DNA from: Nostoc sp. GT001
GTDB lineage: Bacteria; Cyanobacteriota; Cyanobacteriia; Cyanobacteriales; Nostocaceae
Direction of reading: 5' to 3'
Length of the DNA: 64,000 nt
NCBI RefSeq assembly: GCF_030382115.1
Contig: NZ_JAUDRJ010000003.1
Coordinates: forward strand, 6,782,016-6,846,015
Part shown: in pieces, positions 57,191-64,000 of the stretch
Layout: every line of letters begins with the position of its first letter
Position numbering within the stretch: the first letter of the stretch is position 1
Made by a program: the position numbers and the translations under genes
The notes under the pieces: generated by a model
What the model was told of the DNA's origin: nothing
Seen by the model: the letters and a program-made list of their open reading frames with translations, nothing else
The model's database searches: none

Positions 57191-57591
57191 TTGTGGGGTG
57201 GGCAACATGACATTGGTGTCAACTTAAGCTGGAAATAGCTTATCTGTTGGCTTCCATGCCCGCCCGGAAATAAATTTTCGGGCTAATAGCTTAAGTCTAC
57301 TGAAGTAGACTGGAGATTTTTGGTGCTATTTAGTCATCTTCAGATGACTTTAGCGATGATATCATGTCCGCTTGATTGCTTATTAAACCCGAAGAACCCC
57401 ACCCCGCCAAAGCTGTGCTTTGTCTCCCCTCCCCGCAGGCGGGGAGGGGTTATTTTATTATGGGTAATTTGGCGAACATGATATGAGACGGGAATTGAAA
57501 TTCCCGGCGGACAAGCGGTTTCGCGTTAAGTTGACACCAATGGCAACATGAGCGCCCCTAATCATGGGCTATCGTGTCGCCCACCCCACAA
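57191..57591. repeat. Large inverted repeat enclosing other repeats
   Basis: The left arm TTGTGGGGTGGGC (57191-57203) pairs with GCCCACCCCACAA (57579-57591). The inner block TTGGTGTCAACTTAA (57213-57227) pairs with TTAAGTTGACACCAA (57526-57540). Between them lie two hairpins and MITE copy 2, so this looks like repeats inserted in repeats. Confidence 0.7.
57359..57484. repeat. MITE-like palindromic element, copy 2
   Basis: Opposite in orientation to the copy at 932-1070. It starts ATATCATGTCCGCTTGATTG and ends GGCGAACATGATAT, with one changed base in the right end. It is 126 bp because some central bases are missing. The GC-rich central hairpin is kept. Confidence 0.8.
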
Positions 57592-57634
57592 GAAATAGTT
57601 GGATATTTTTTTATTTGGAAGTCCCATTAGTTAA

Positions 57635-59233
57635 CTAACTCAACTGTGCCACAAGTTGATTCTCCAAAAGTGTGTCATTCGTTAACAAGTCTTCAACCGT
57701 GATTCGTAAAAAGCGTTGTTCATCAACTTGAAAGAGGATTTTAATACGATCGCTTCCAGGATACCCGGCTGGTGTCAGTTGGGCAATTGTCCTCGCGCCT
57801 TCTTGATCGTTGAGGGGTTTGACGCTGGTTTCACTACTGTCCATACGGCGAGTAATTAAGCGATCGCCATCAAAATAAACCTCAGTACTACCTGTATCTG
57901 CTCCCAATTCTCCCATAATTAGTTCAATGCTGGGCTGATTTTCTACAGAAGCGCCTAAGACTAATTCCACTGCTTGACTCATTGGGTATGCCTGTCCAGC
58001 TTTAATTAAAGAATGCCATTTGTGACGCTGATTGCGACGATCCCAGTAGCGGATACCATAACTATGGTAAAGAAAGTCTTTGATTTGTATCCCTTGTGCT
58101 AACTGTAATGCACCTTGAGCGATCGCTTCAAAGGGACGTTCGCAACGGATTTTTTCTGGCTCAAAATACTGTTTGATCCATGTCTGCACTGCTGGCAATT
58201 GCACTGTCCCACCAACTAACAAAACTGCATTAATATCTGGAAGTTCTATCCCTTGCCGTCTTGCTTGCTGCAACAGTGTTGTCATCGACTCATCCAATAA
58301 CTCAAAAAAAGCGTGTTCTTTGAGGATATTTTCAAAAGTGTCGCGGTTTAGTTCCAGTTCATAACTTTCAAATGTCTCATCGTCAAAATAAACTTCACTA
58401 GCTTGATTTTGGGTTGATAGCTGAATTTTTACCCGTTCTGCCAATCTTGTTGTCAAGGGACTTACTGCCAACTCTTGAGTTTTGGCAAAGTAATCTACTA
58501 ACCAGTTGTCAATATCAGTACCGCCCAGATTTTGCCCAGCTTTCGCCAATACACGGGCAGTTTTGACTTTTTGTTTGGAATCTTCAGCCAGAGACTTATT
58601 ACCCCACTTGAGGATAAATCCTAACGGCTTGGTTGTTGCTTGGACACCTCGATCCAGCCGCACAAGGGACAAATCCAAAGTACCACCACCAAAGTCAATC
58701 ACCAAGAGATTTTCTTGATCTGCCAAGCCATAACCCAAGGCGGCGGCTGTGGGTTCATCCAGCATTCGCACTTGTTCGACGGGAAGGGCTTGACAAACTT
58801 TTCCCAACCAGTGACGATAAGCTTCAAAACTGTCAACGGGTACAGTTAACACTAAAGAGTCTAACCCTCCTTCCAGGGGTGCTAGTTGTTCAATTACTTG
58901 AGTAAGGAACCATTGCCCGACTTGTTCAAAGGTGACAATTTGCCCATCTAATTCTGGTAAGAAACCTTGGATATCTGCACCAATACCGCGTTTGAAGCTG
59001 CGGAAAAATCGCGTTTCGCCTTTGAGGTCAAGACCGCGATCGCGTACTTGTTGCCCGACTAAGACTTTATTTTGGGCTGCGTCTTCAACATAAACCAAGC
59101 TGGGAATCAGTGGCGGATTGAGACTTTGTTTAATTGATAAGCCTGGTAGAGTCAGGGTTTCTGGCTGCTGGGTTACAGGGTTCCAACGAGCAATGACTGT
59201 GTTGCTAGTACCAAAATCGATTGCGATCGCCAT
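57635..59233 (-). CDS. Hsp70 family protein (DnaK-like ATPase)
   Basis: 532 residues with an actin-like ATPase core: AIDFGTSNTVIARW, LDEPTAAALGYG, LLVIDFGGGTLDLSLVRL and AVLLVGGTVQLPAVQTWI. The substrate-binding part after about 390 is short and unlike DnaK, and there is no EEVD-type lid. It probably acts as an atypical chaperone; cyanobacteria have several such proteins. The partner is not obvious, though J-domain genes lie 15 kb away. Minus strand, single gene. Confidence 0.9.
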   Translation of the reverse strand: MAIAIDFGTSNTVIARWNPVTQQPETLTLPGLSIKQSLNPPLIPSLVYVEDAAQNKVLVGQQVRDRGLDLKGETRFFRSFKRGIGADIQGFLPELDGQIVTFEQVGQWFLTQVIEQLAPLEGGLDSLVLTVPVDSFEAYRHWLGKVCQALPVEQVRMLDEPTAAALGYGLADQENLLVIDFGGGTLDLSLVRLDRGVQATTKPLGFILKWGNKSLAEDSKQKVKTARVLAKAGQNLGGTDIDNWLVDYFAKTQELAVSPLTTRLAERVKIQLSTQNQASEVYFDDETFESYELELNRDTFENILKEHAFFELLDESMTTLLQQARRQGIELPDINAVLLVGGTVQLPAVQTWIKQYFEPEKIRCERPFEAIAQGALQLAQGIQIKDFLYHSYGIRYWDRRNQRHKWHSLIKAGQAYPMSQAVELVLGASVENQPSIELIMGELGADTGSTEVYFDGDRLITRRMDSSETSVKPLNDQEGARTIAQLTPAGYPGSDRIKILFQVDEQRFLRITVEDLLTNDTLLENQLVAQLS

Positions 59234-59400
59234 ATTTTATATTTATTCTCTCGCACAAAGATGCCAAAGCTGCTTTATTTGTGATTATTCTCCATAACCC
59301 ACCAACAATGCAATTAATGATCTAAGGGCAGTTTAATAAAATCAAGAATGCGATGCCTAGATTAGCTACGCTTACGCAAAAAATTATTTGGCGAAACTCC

Positions 59401-59435
59401 TCCTAACTCCTAACTCCTAACTCCTAACTCCTAAC
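59401..59435. repeat. Heptanucleotide tandem repeat (TCCTAAC)n
   Basis: Five exact copies of TCCTAAC just downstream of the 59449 gene on the minus strand. It belongs to the same class of 7-bp arrays as 3829, 18475 and 20304. Confidence 0.85.
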
Positions 59436-59448
59436 TCTTGATGTAAGC

Positions 59449-59688
59449 TCAATCTTCATTCCGTAACTGCCAGACTGCACCAAAAGCAGCCCCAGCCCCA
59501 GCTAATAATCCAGTACTCATTCCTTGGATAGTTTTTTGGAATGGATCTTGGGTTAGGCACTCACTTGTAACCTTACTGTCTTCCAGGCAGAGACTACTTT
59601 CTGCCCAACCAGCAGTACCTCCTAAAATTACACCAGTGATACTACAGGAAACAATTAGCAGCAGAAGACGTTGTGTTTTTCTAGCCAT
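59449..59688 (-). CDS. Small secreted or membrane protein, unknown
   Basis: 79 residues. It starts with a signal-like helix (RLLLLIVSCSITGVILGGTAG, AWAES cleavage pattern) and ends in a second hydrophobic stretch (GLLAGAGAAFGAVWQL). Two Cys (SLCLEDSKVTSECL) may form a disulfide in the periplasm. Family not recognised, though similar small proteins occur in Nostocales. Start ATG at 59688. Confidence 0.6.
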   Translation of the reverse strand: MARKTQRLLLLIVSCSITGVILGGTAGWAESSLCLEDSKVTSECLTQDPFQKTIQGMSTGLLAGAGAAFGAVWQLRNED

Positions 59689-60476
59689 AGATGGATGTTT
59701 TACTCAATTTTGTATTTTAGACTTTAGACTGGGTTAGTGTGTAAATACACTTGGTTTAAATAAAAAATTTTAGATTTTTCCATACTTGAGCCACTGTTTA
59801 ACCGGGCTGCTTCAGCAAAATTATAAATCTAAAATTCTGTCAAAGGTTGGCAAAAGTTGGAAATTTTAGTTGACTCTTAACTACTTTACACATCCAAGCA
59901 GCAGATGTCAGCTGGTTTATGGCTCAAGAGGCTAACTCATGTGTATCGCTGTAGTGGTCTGTCTTGATATTGATGGGTAGGACTTTAGTCTTGAGAAAAC
60001 AAGGACTAAAATCCTTACTAGAAATCCTCAAAACTAGTTTGACGTAGTATTCGGTGAGTTACTGTCCACGGATGCTCAAAAAGCATTTAATCAATCTTCA
60101 AGTTGAAAGGCAAGCGAGCGTAGACCCCCTGTGGATCGTTCATCTTTTGCAGAATCTCTACTTCCTGTTGTAATTTCTGAAATTCAGCGGTGGGGGATTG
60201 GATTGTTTGAGTTGCGTCCCCTCAATTCCCAAAGCAGTCCGCGCTTCTGGTGTTGCCCGCCTAAAAAAGCGTTCTCCTGATTACGACCTTGGCAAGGCCA
60301 ACTCATCCGCCTCGCTGTTCAAATTAGCCTATTTAGGCAAAACTCTAATAAAACAAAAAAAATCTGTGTATTTAGATACTTTTTAGAGATTTTTTTCATA
60401 AATGTCATGTTATTGTAACTTAAGCAAAGCCTTGCTCAGTCAATTCAAGGAGTCATGAGTATCGAGTGGTTGATTC
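59689..60476. other. Intergenic region with sppA fragment
   Basis: 788 bp. It contains a hairpin at 59978-60017 (TAGGACTTTAGTCTTG and CAAGGACTAAAATCCT, one mismatch) and the degenerate copy of the sppA 3' end at 60087-60281. No intact gene was seen. Confidence 0.6.
60087..60281 (-). pseudogene. Degenerate copy of the sppA 3' end
   Basis: About 195 bp closely match 61111-61305, the last codons of sppA on the same strand: shared blocks include GGATCGTTCATCTTTTGCAG, AATCTCTACTTCCTG and TTTCTGAAATTCAGCGGTG. There are scattered substitutions and indels (for example an extra base near 60193) that break the frame. It is separated from the real sppA end by 0.83 kb holding the HPP gene. It is a duplicated fragment, not a gene. 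Confidence 0.85.
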
Positions 60477-61034
60477 ATGATCGATAGTAAAAAAGTTCGG
60501 TTGAAGTGGCAAAATTATTGGTTTAAAACCTTTGGTAGATGGCGCTCGTGTCCGCTAACCTGTCCAATAGAAAGACCTCATCATCGGCATGTTTTTTGGA
60601 GTTGGATCGGTAGTTTTTTAGCCATCACAGCAACGTCCTACCTTGCTGTCAAAACTAATTCTCCTTTGCTGATGGCTCCTTTTGGTGCTACAAGTGTCTT
60701 GATATTTGGTGTCCCTGATAGTCCTTTGGCTCAACCTCGTAATGTCATTGGGGGTAATCTTTTAGCTGCTATAGTGAGTCTGATAATTCTGCATTTTTTC
60801 GGTTCCTCTCCCTTGGCAATGGGAATGGCTGTTTCTAGTGCGATCGCAATTATGCAGTTTACCGGAACTGTACACCCACCTTCGGGTGCTGTTGCATTAG
60901 TCGTTATGATGACGAAACCGGACTGGCAATTTCTGCTAACACCTGCCTTTGAGGGATCGATGATTCTAGTGCTATGCGCTGTGATCTTTAATAATTTAGC
61001 AGCAGAAAGGACGTATCCAAAGCACTGGTTATAA
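60477..61034 (+). CDS. HPP family integral membrane protein
   Basis: 185 residues, four to five predicted helices, with the eponymous TGTVHPPSGAVALVV and FGATSVLIFGVPDSPLAQPR. Plant and cyanobacterial HPP proteins have been linked to nitrite transport in chloroplasts and cells; whether this copy does so is unknown. A tiny in-frame-shifted ORF (60454-60486, ten codons, after AAGGAG) overlaps its start and could couple translation. It lies between two copies of the sppA 3' end. Confidence 0.85.
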   Translation: MIDSKKVRLKWQNYWFKTFGRWRSCPLTCPIERPHHRHVFWSWIGSFLAITATSYLAVKTNSPLLMAPFGATSVLIFGVPDSPLAQPRNVIGGNLLAAIVSLIILHFFGSSPLAMGMAVSSAIAIMQFTGTVHPPSGAVALVVMMTKPDWQFLLTPAFEGSMILVLCAVIFNNLAAERTYPKHWL

Positions 61035-61110
61035 CATTAATTTCTAGAGCAAAATTAATCGTATCAAGTACAAAATGTAGGGGCAATTCATGAGTTACCC
61101 CTACAAAAAA

Positions 61111-62946
61111 TTACTCAATCTTCAAGTTAAAAGGCAAACGGGCGTAAACTCCTTGCGGATCGTTCATCTTTTGCAGAATCTCTACTTCCTGTTGTAATTT
61201 CTGAAATTCAGCGGTGAGGGGATTGGCTGATTTGAGTTGCGCCCCCTCAATGCCTAAAGCAGTCCGCGCCTCTTCTGTTGCCCGCCCAAAAAAGCGTTCT
61301 CCGAAGCTGCTAGTGCGAGGATATTCTTGCACTTCCCAGTCTTCTCCTAGTTTCGCTTGTTTGGCAGTGTATGCGATCGCAGTATTCAAACCACCAATTT
61401 CATCCACTAAACCAATTTCTTTGGCTGCCTCACCCGACCAAACCCTTCCTTGGGCAATTTCTGCTACTTTTTGTTCTGGGAGTTTCCGACCTTGAGAAAC
61501 TTTATTCAGAAACATACTATAAATCCGGTTAACACTGCGCTGATAAATTTCTAACTCTTGAGGCGATTTCGGACGCGAAACTGTTTGACTATCAGCATAG
61601 CGCCCGGTTTTCACCGAATCCCAAGTAATACCATTATTATTGGCCAGCTTTTCCCCATTGAATAGCACCCCAAACACACCTATTGAGCCTGTAATGGTAT
61701 TTGGTTCGGCAAAAATGCGATTAGAGTCGCTAGCAATCCAATAACCACCAGAGGCGGCGACATCACCCATTGATACTACAACTGGTTTTACCTCACGAGT
61801 TAATTTCACTTCTCGCTGCATGACTTCGGCTGCGGTAGCGCTACCACCAGGACTATTAATTCGTAATACAACAGCCTTCACATCTTTATCTTGTCGTAGT
61901 CTGTTGAAGATTTTCGCAAAGCGATCGCCTCCTACTTGCCCATCTTCTCCTTTACCATCGACAATCTCGCCCTCAGCATAAACAACGGCAATTTGATTTT
62001 TGGAGTTACGTTCTACACCCAAAGATTTACCAGAAACTTGTGCGTAGCTACTCAGGCTAATTTGTCGAAATGTTTTGTCTTCTTTATCGCTATTTGTAAA
62101 CTTTTTCAAGTCAGCGACAACTTCATCGGGGTATTGTACTTGATCGACTAAACCGCTAGTTTTGGCTTGTGTGGCTTCTAGTAAAGATTGATTATCTGCG
62201 ATCGCTTGCAACTTATTGGGTTCAATTTTCCGACTTCCGCCGACAGCAGTGCGCCACTCTCCCCAAACATCATCCAACAATTTCTGAGTTTGTTCGCGGT
62301 TTTCTGGACTCAACTTGTTGAGAATAAACGGTTCAACGGCTCCCTTAAATTTCCCGACTCGCACGACTTGAACACCAATGCCATACTTCTGTAATGCTCC
62401 CGTTAAGAACATTGGTTGTGAACTCAAACCGTTGACTTCCATCATTCCCAGAGGATTAAGGACAATGGAATCTGCCACTGAACTCACGTAATATTCCTTT
62501 TCACTCCAATCACTGCCATAGGCAACAATCTTTTTTCCCGCAGCGCGAAACTCCTCTAGCGCTTTCCGAATTTCTTTTAGAGAGGCATAGCCAACATTAC
62601 CAGCTTGGCTTGTGTTAGTTGCATCCAAGTAGATCCCGACAATGCGCGGATCGCGTCGCGCCTTTTCCAAAGTTTCTACAACTTTGCGGAGTGCCATTCT
62701 ATCTTCATCGACACCTGATATTGTGTTTTGAAACAGTTGCCCTGAACTAGGCTCGCCATCAGTAATTTTCATTGACAAGTCAAAAACCAACACTGACTTA
62801 TTTTTCACATTTGGCCCAGTATCTTTAGACGAGCTAGCAGCCAATATCAGCAAGAACAGTCCAGTGGTTCCCAGACCAGCGAAAATAATTAGTCCTAGTA
62901 AAGTGCCAACTAAACTAGCAAAAGTTTGTTTGATAAAATTACGCAT
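61111..62946 (-). CDS. sppA: Signal peptide peptidase SppA, long (67K) form
   Basis: A 611-residue membrane-bound serine protease (S49) that degrades cleaved signal peptides; in cyanobacteria it is also linked to light acclimation. It has an N-terminal membrane helix (LVGTLLGLIIFAGLGTTGLF) and two tandem S49 domains. The catalytic Ser lies in MGDVAASGGYWIAS in the second domain, and NSPGGSATAAEVMQREV precedes it; the general-base Lys is expected in the first domain near YGSDWSEKEYYV. Minus strand; the C-terminal tail ends KLQQEVEILQKMNDPQGVYA and LPFNLKIE. Confidence 0.93.
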   Translation of the reverse strand: MRNFIKQTFASLVGTLLGLIIFAGLGTTGLFLLILAASSSKDTGPNVKNKSVLVFDLSMKITDGEPSSGQLFQNTISGVDEDRMALRKVVETLEKARRDPRIVGIYLDATNTSQAGNVGYASLKEIRKALEEFRAAGKKIVAYGSDWSEKEYYVSSVADSIVLNPLGMMEVNGLSSQPMFLTGALQKYGIGVQVVRVGKFKGAVEPFILNKLSPENREQTQKLLDDVWGEWRTAVGGSRKIEPNKLQAIADNQSLLEATQAKTSGLVDQVQYPDEVVADLKKFTNSDKEDKTFRQISLSSYAQVSGKSLGVERNSKNQIAVVYAEGEIVDGKGEDGQVGGDRFAKIFNRLRQDKDVKAVVLRINSPGGSATAAEVMQREVKLTREVKPVVVSMGDVAASGGYWIASDSNRIFAEPNTITGSIGVFGVLFNGEKLANNNGITWDSVKTGRYADSQTVSRPKSPQELEIYQRSVNRIYSMFLNKVSQGRKLPEQKVAEIAQGRVWSGEAAKEIGLVDEIGGLNTAIAYTAKQAKLGEDWEVQEYPRTSSFGERFFGRATEEARTALGIEGAQLKSANPLTAEFQKLQQEVEILQKMNDPQGVYARLPFNLKIE

Positions 62947-63037
62947 TAGTTATTTAGTTATTAGTTATTGGGCAAAACAGTTTCGTTAGCGGTAGCGCGG
63001 CATTGAGCCAGTTCTGAGTAAAAAAGTGAGATTCCCC

Positions 63038-63065
63038 ACTCATTACTCATTACTCATTACTCAAC
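63038..63065. repeat. Heptanucleotide tandem repeat (ACTCATT)n
   Basis: Three copies of ACTCATT followed by ACTCAAC, between sppA and fni. It is part of a longer stretch related to the AGTGCTGAGT family (TTAGCGG; GTTCTGAGT). Confidence 0.7.
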
Positions 63066-63113
63066 ACTCTTGAGGAGCATTGGGCATTTACAAATGACAA
63101 ATGACCTATCTAC

Positions 63114-64000
63114 TTATTCTATGCGCTGTAAACTGCCAGAGTGCTTTAACTGATACAAGGTGGCATTGCCAGTACAAAATAAGACTGTGGTGATTTCAGC
63201 GATTAATACTTCAGCGAGTTCGGCTACTGCTGTCTCTGATGTTGCTGCTGCTTGTAAGAAAGGCATTGCTAAACCAGCTATATCTGCTCCCAAGGCGATC
63301 GCAGCTGCAACATCCAATCCATGACGCAAACCTCCCGAAGCAATTAAGGGCACATCTGGTGCGATCGCTCTAATAGTTGTAATGCACTCTGCTGTTGGTA
63401 AACCCCAATCGGCAAACGTCCTTCCTAGGCGACGCTGCAATGGATTTTCTGCCCGTTCGCTTTCTACTTTTGCCCAAGAAGTACCGCCCGCACTAACGAC
63501 ATCAATTGCTGCTACTCCAGCGGCGATGAGTTTGTTGGCGATCGCTGCTGAAATGCCGTTACCAACTTCCTTTGCAATCACGGGTACTGGTAATTTTGAG
63601 CATAATATAGAAATCTTGTCAAGCAAACCCCGAAAATTAGTGTCACCTTTGGGTTGAATGCACTCTTGTAAAGGGTTAATGTGTAAAATCAGGGCATCAG
63701 CCTCTAAGATATCAACTACCCGCAAACATTCATCTAAGCCGTACTTGTAGTTAAGTTGCACAGCCCCCAAGTTTGCAAGTAGCAGAACGTCAGGGGCATA
63801 CTTGCGGACAGCAAAAGTATCAGCCACCTGGGGTTTTTCCACCGCTACGCGCTGGGAACCGACACCCATTGCAATTTTGTAGTGTTGTGCTACTTGGGCC
63901 AAACGTTGGTTAATGATTGCGGCTTGTTCTGTTCCGCCAGTCATGGAAGAAATTAATAAGGGTGCGTCAAGGTGTTTCCCCAAAAAAGTTGTACTGATAT
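63114..64000 (-). CDS. fni: Type 2 isopentenyl-diphosphate delta-isomerase (5' end outside window)
   Basis: An FMN-dependent enzyme that interconverts IPP and DMAPP in the MEP isoprenoid pathway. The frame is open to base 64000, where it reads [15 protein letters not shown]; about 55 N-terminal residues lie outside. Motifs include [60 protein letters not shown] and [18 protein letters not shown], matching FMN and substrate sites. The start at 63983 would be internal. Confidence 0.94.
   Translation of the reverse strand, partial: ISTTFLGKHLDAPLLISSMTGGTEQAAIINQRLAQVAQHYKIAMGVGSQRVAVEKPQVADTFAVRKYAPDVLLLANLGAVQLNYKYGLDECLRVVDILEADALILHINPLQECIQPKGDTNFRGLLDKISILCSKLPVPVIAKEVGNGISAAIANKLIAAGVAAIDVVSAGGTSWAKVESERAENPLQRRLGRTFADWGLPTAECITTIRAIAPDVPLIASGGLRHGLDVAAAIALGADIAGLAMPFLQAAATSETAVAELAEVLIAEITTVLFCTGNATLYQLKHSGSLQRIE

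Larger units (their letters stand above)
57036..57634. other. Repeat-rich region between kinase and Hsp70 gene
   Basis: 599 bp with no intact gene. It holds the vapC remnant, a large inverted repeat (57191-57591), and a MITE copy (57359-57484) inserted inside it. Two short hairpins (AGTCTACTGAAGTAGACT; AGTCATCTTCAGATGACT) lie between. Confidence 0.6.

Noticed and set aside
60198..60386. 62-codon plus-strand ORF over the sppA fragment
   Set aside because: It is the antisense of a degenerate sppA 3' end; similar antisense frames exist over the intact sppA.

Overview
The window is chromosomal DNA from a filamentous, Nostoc-like (Nostocales) cyanobacterium. This rests on the photosystem genes (psaI, psbE-psbF-psbL-psbJ, ycf48, rubA), the NDH-1 genes ndhC-ndhK-ndhJ, a cyanobacterial ftn2/arc6-like division gene, a tocopherol cyclase homologue, frequent HIP1 octamers (GCGATCGC), heptanucleotide tandem repeats (STRRs) and many short palindromic repeats. 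No phage, IS transposase gene, rRNA or CRISPR array was seen.

Layout. 1-5.5 kb is photosynthetic core: the end of an unknown gene, psaI, the minus-strand rubA-ycf48-psbEFLJ cluster and ndhCKJ. 5.6-14.4 kb is accessory and looks like a small conflict or defence island: an Rpn/PD-(D/E)XK-like protein, a Trypco1-like protein joined to a membrane-anchored caspase (orthocaspase), a small coiled-coil protein, a 9-unit 21-bp tandem repeat, paired 20-bp direct repeats, an AAA-type ATPase overlapping a TPR protein, and a Uma2-type nuclease. 14.5-17 kb holds a membrane-anchored PstS-like binding protein and a Ser/Thr kinase with a duplicated glycine loop. 17.8-24 kb is the terminal oxidase locus: ctaC-ctaD-ctaE divergent from ctaA and ctaB. 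24.1-29.3 kb has hicB-hicA, a truncated HicB-like gene, a zinc-ribbon kinase with a GUN4 domain, a ferredoxin-metallo-beta-lactamase protein and dhaK-dhaL. 29.3-42 kb is mostly housekeeping: ftn2, pdhA, aldose epimerase, tRNA-Lys, class II aldolase, a nitrilase, trxA, the small RNA Yfr1, guaB3, YdcF, tRNA-Arg and tocopherol cyclase.

41.9-53.1 kb carries tandem paralogues: two J-domain/TPR genes (one fused to a seven-bladed WD40 propeller), two metallophosphoesterases and two L,D-transpeptidases. Among them lie a nuclease-ParA fusion gene and eda. 53.4-57.2 kb is a phosphorelay cluster (GAF-PAS kinase, Rcp1-like regulator, receiver-kinase) in which two genes carry the same +1 shift at GACCTAG, followed by a vapC remnant. 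57.2-64 kb has nested repeats, an Hsp70-family gene, an HPP membrane protein lying between an sppA gene and a degenerate copy of the sppA 3' end, and fni cut by the window edge.

Best candidates for something new: the Trypco1-caspase pair next to the ATPase/TPR pair, the nuclease-ParA fusion, and the identical frameshift heptamer in two neighbouring signalling genes. Assignments come from reading motifs by eye; no database search was run.
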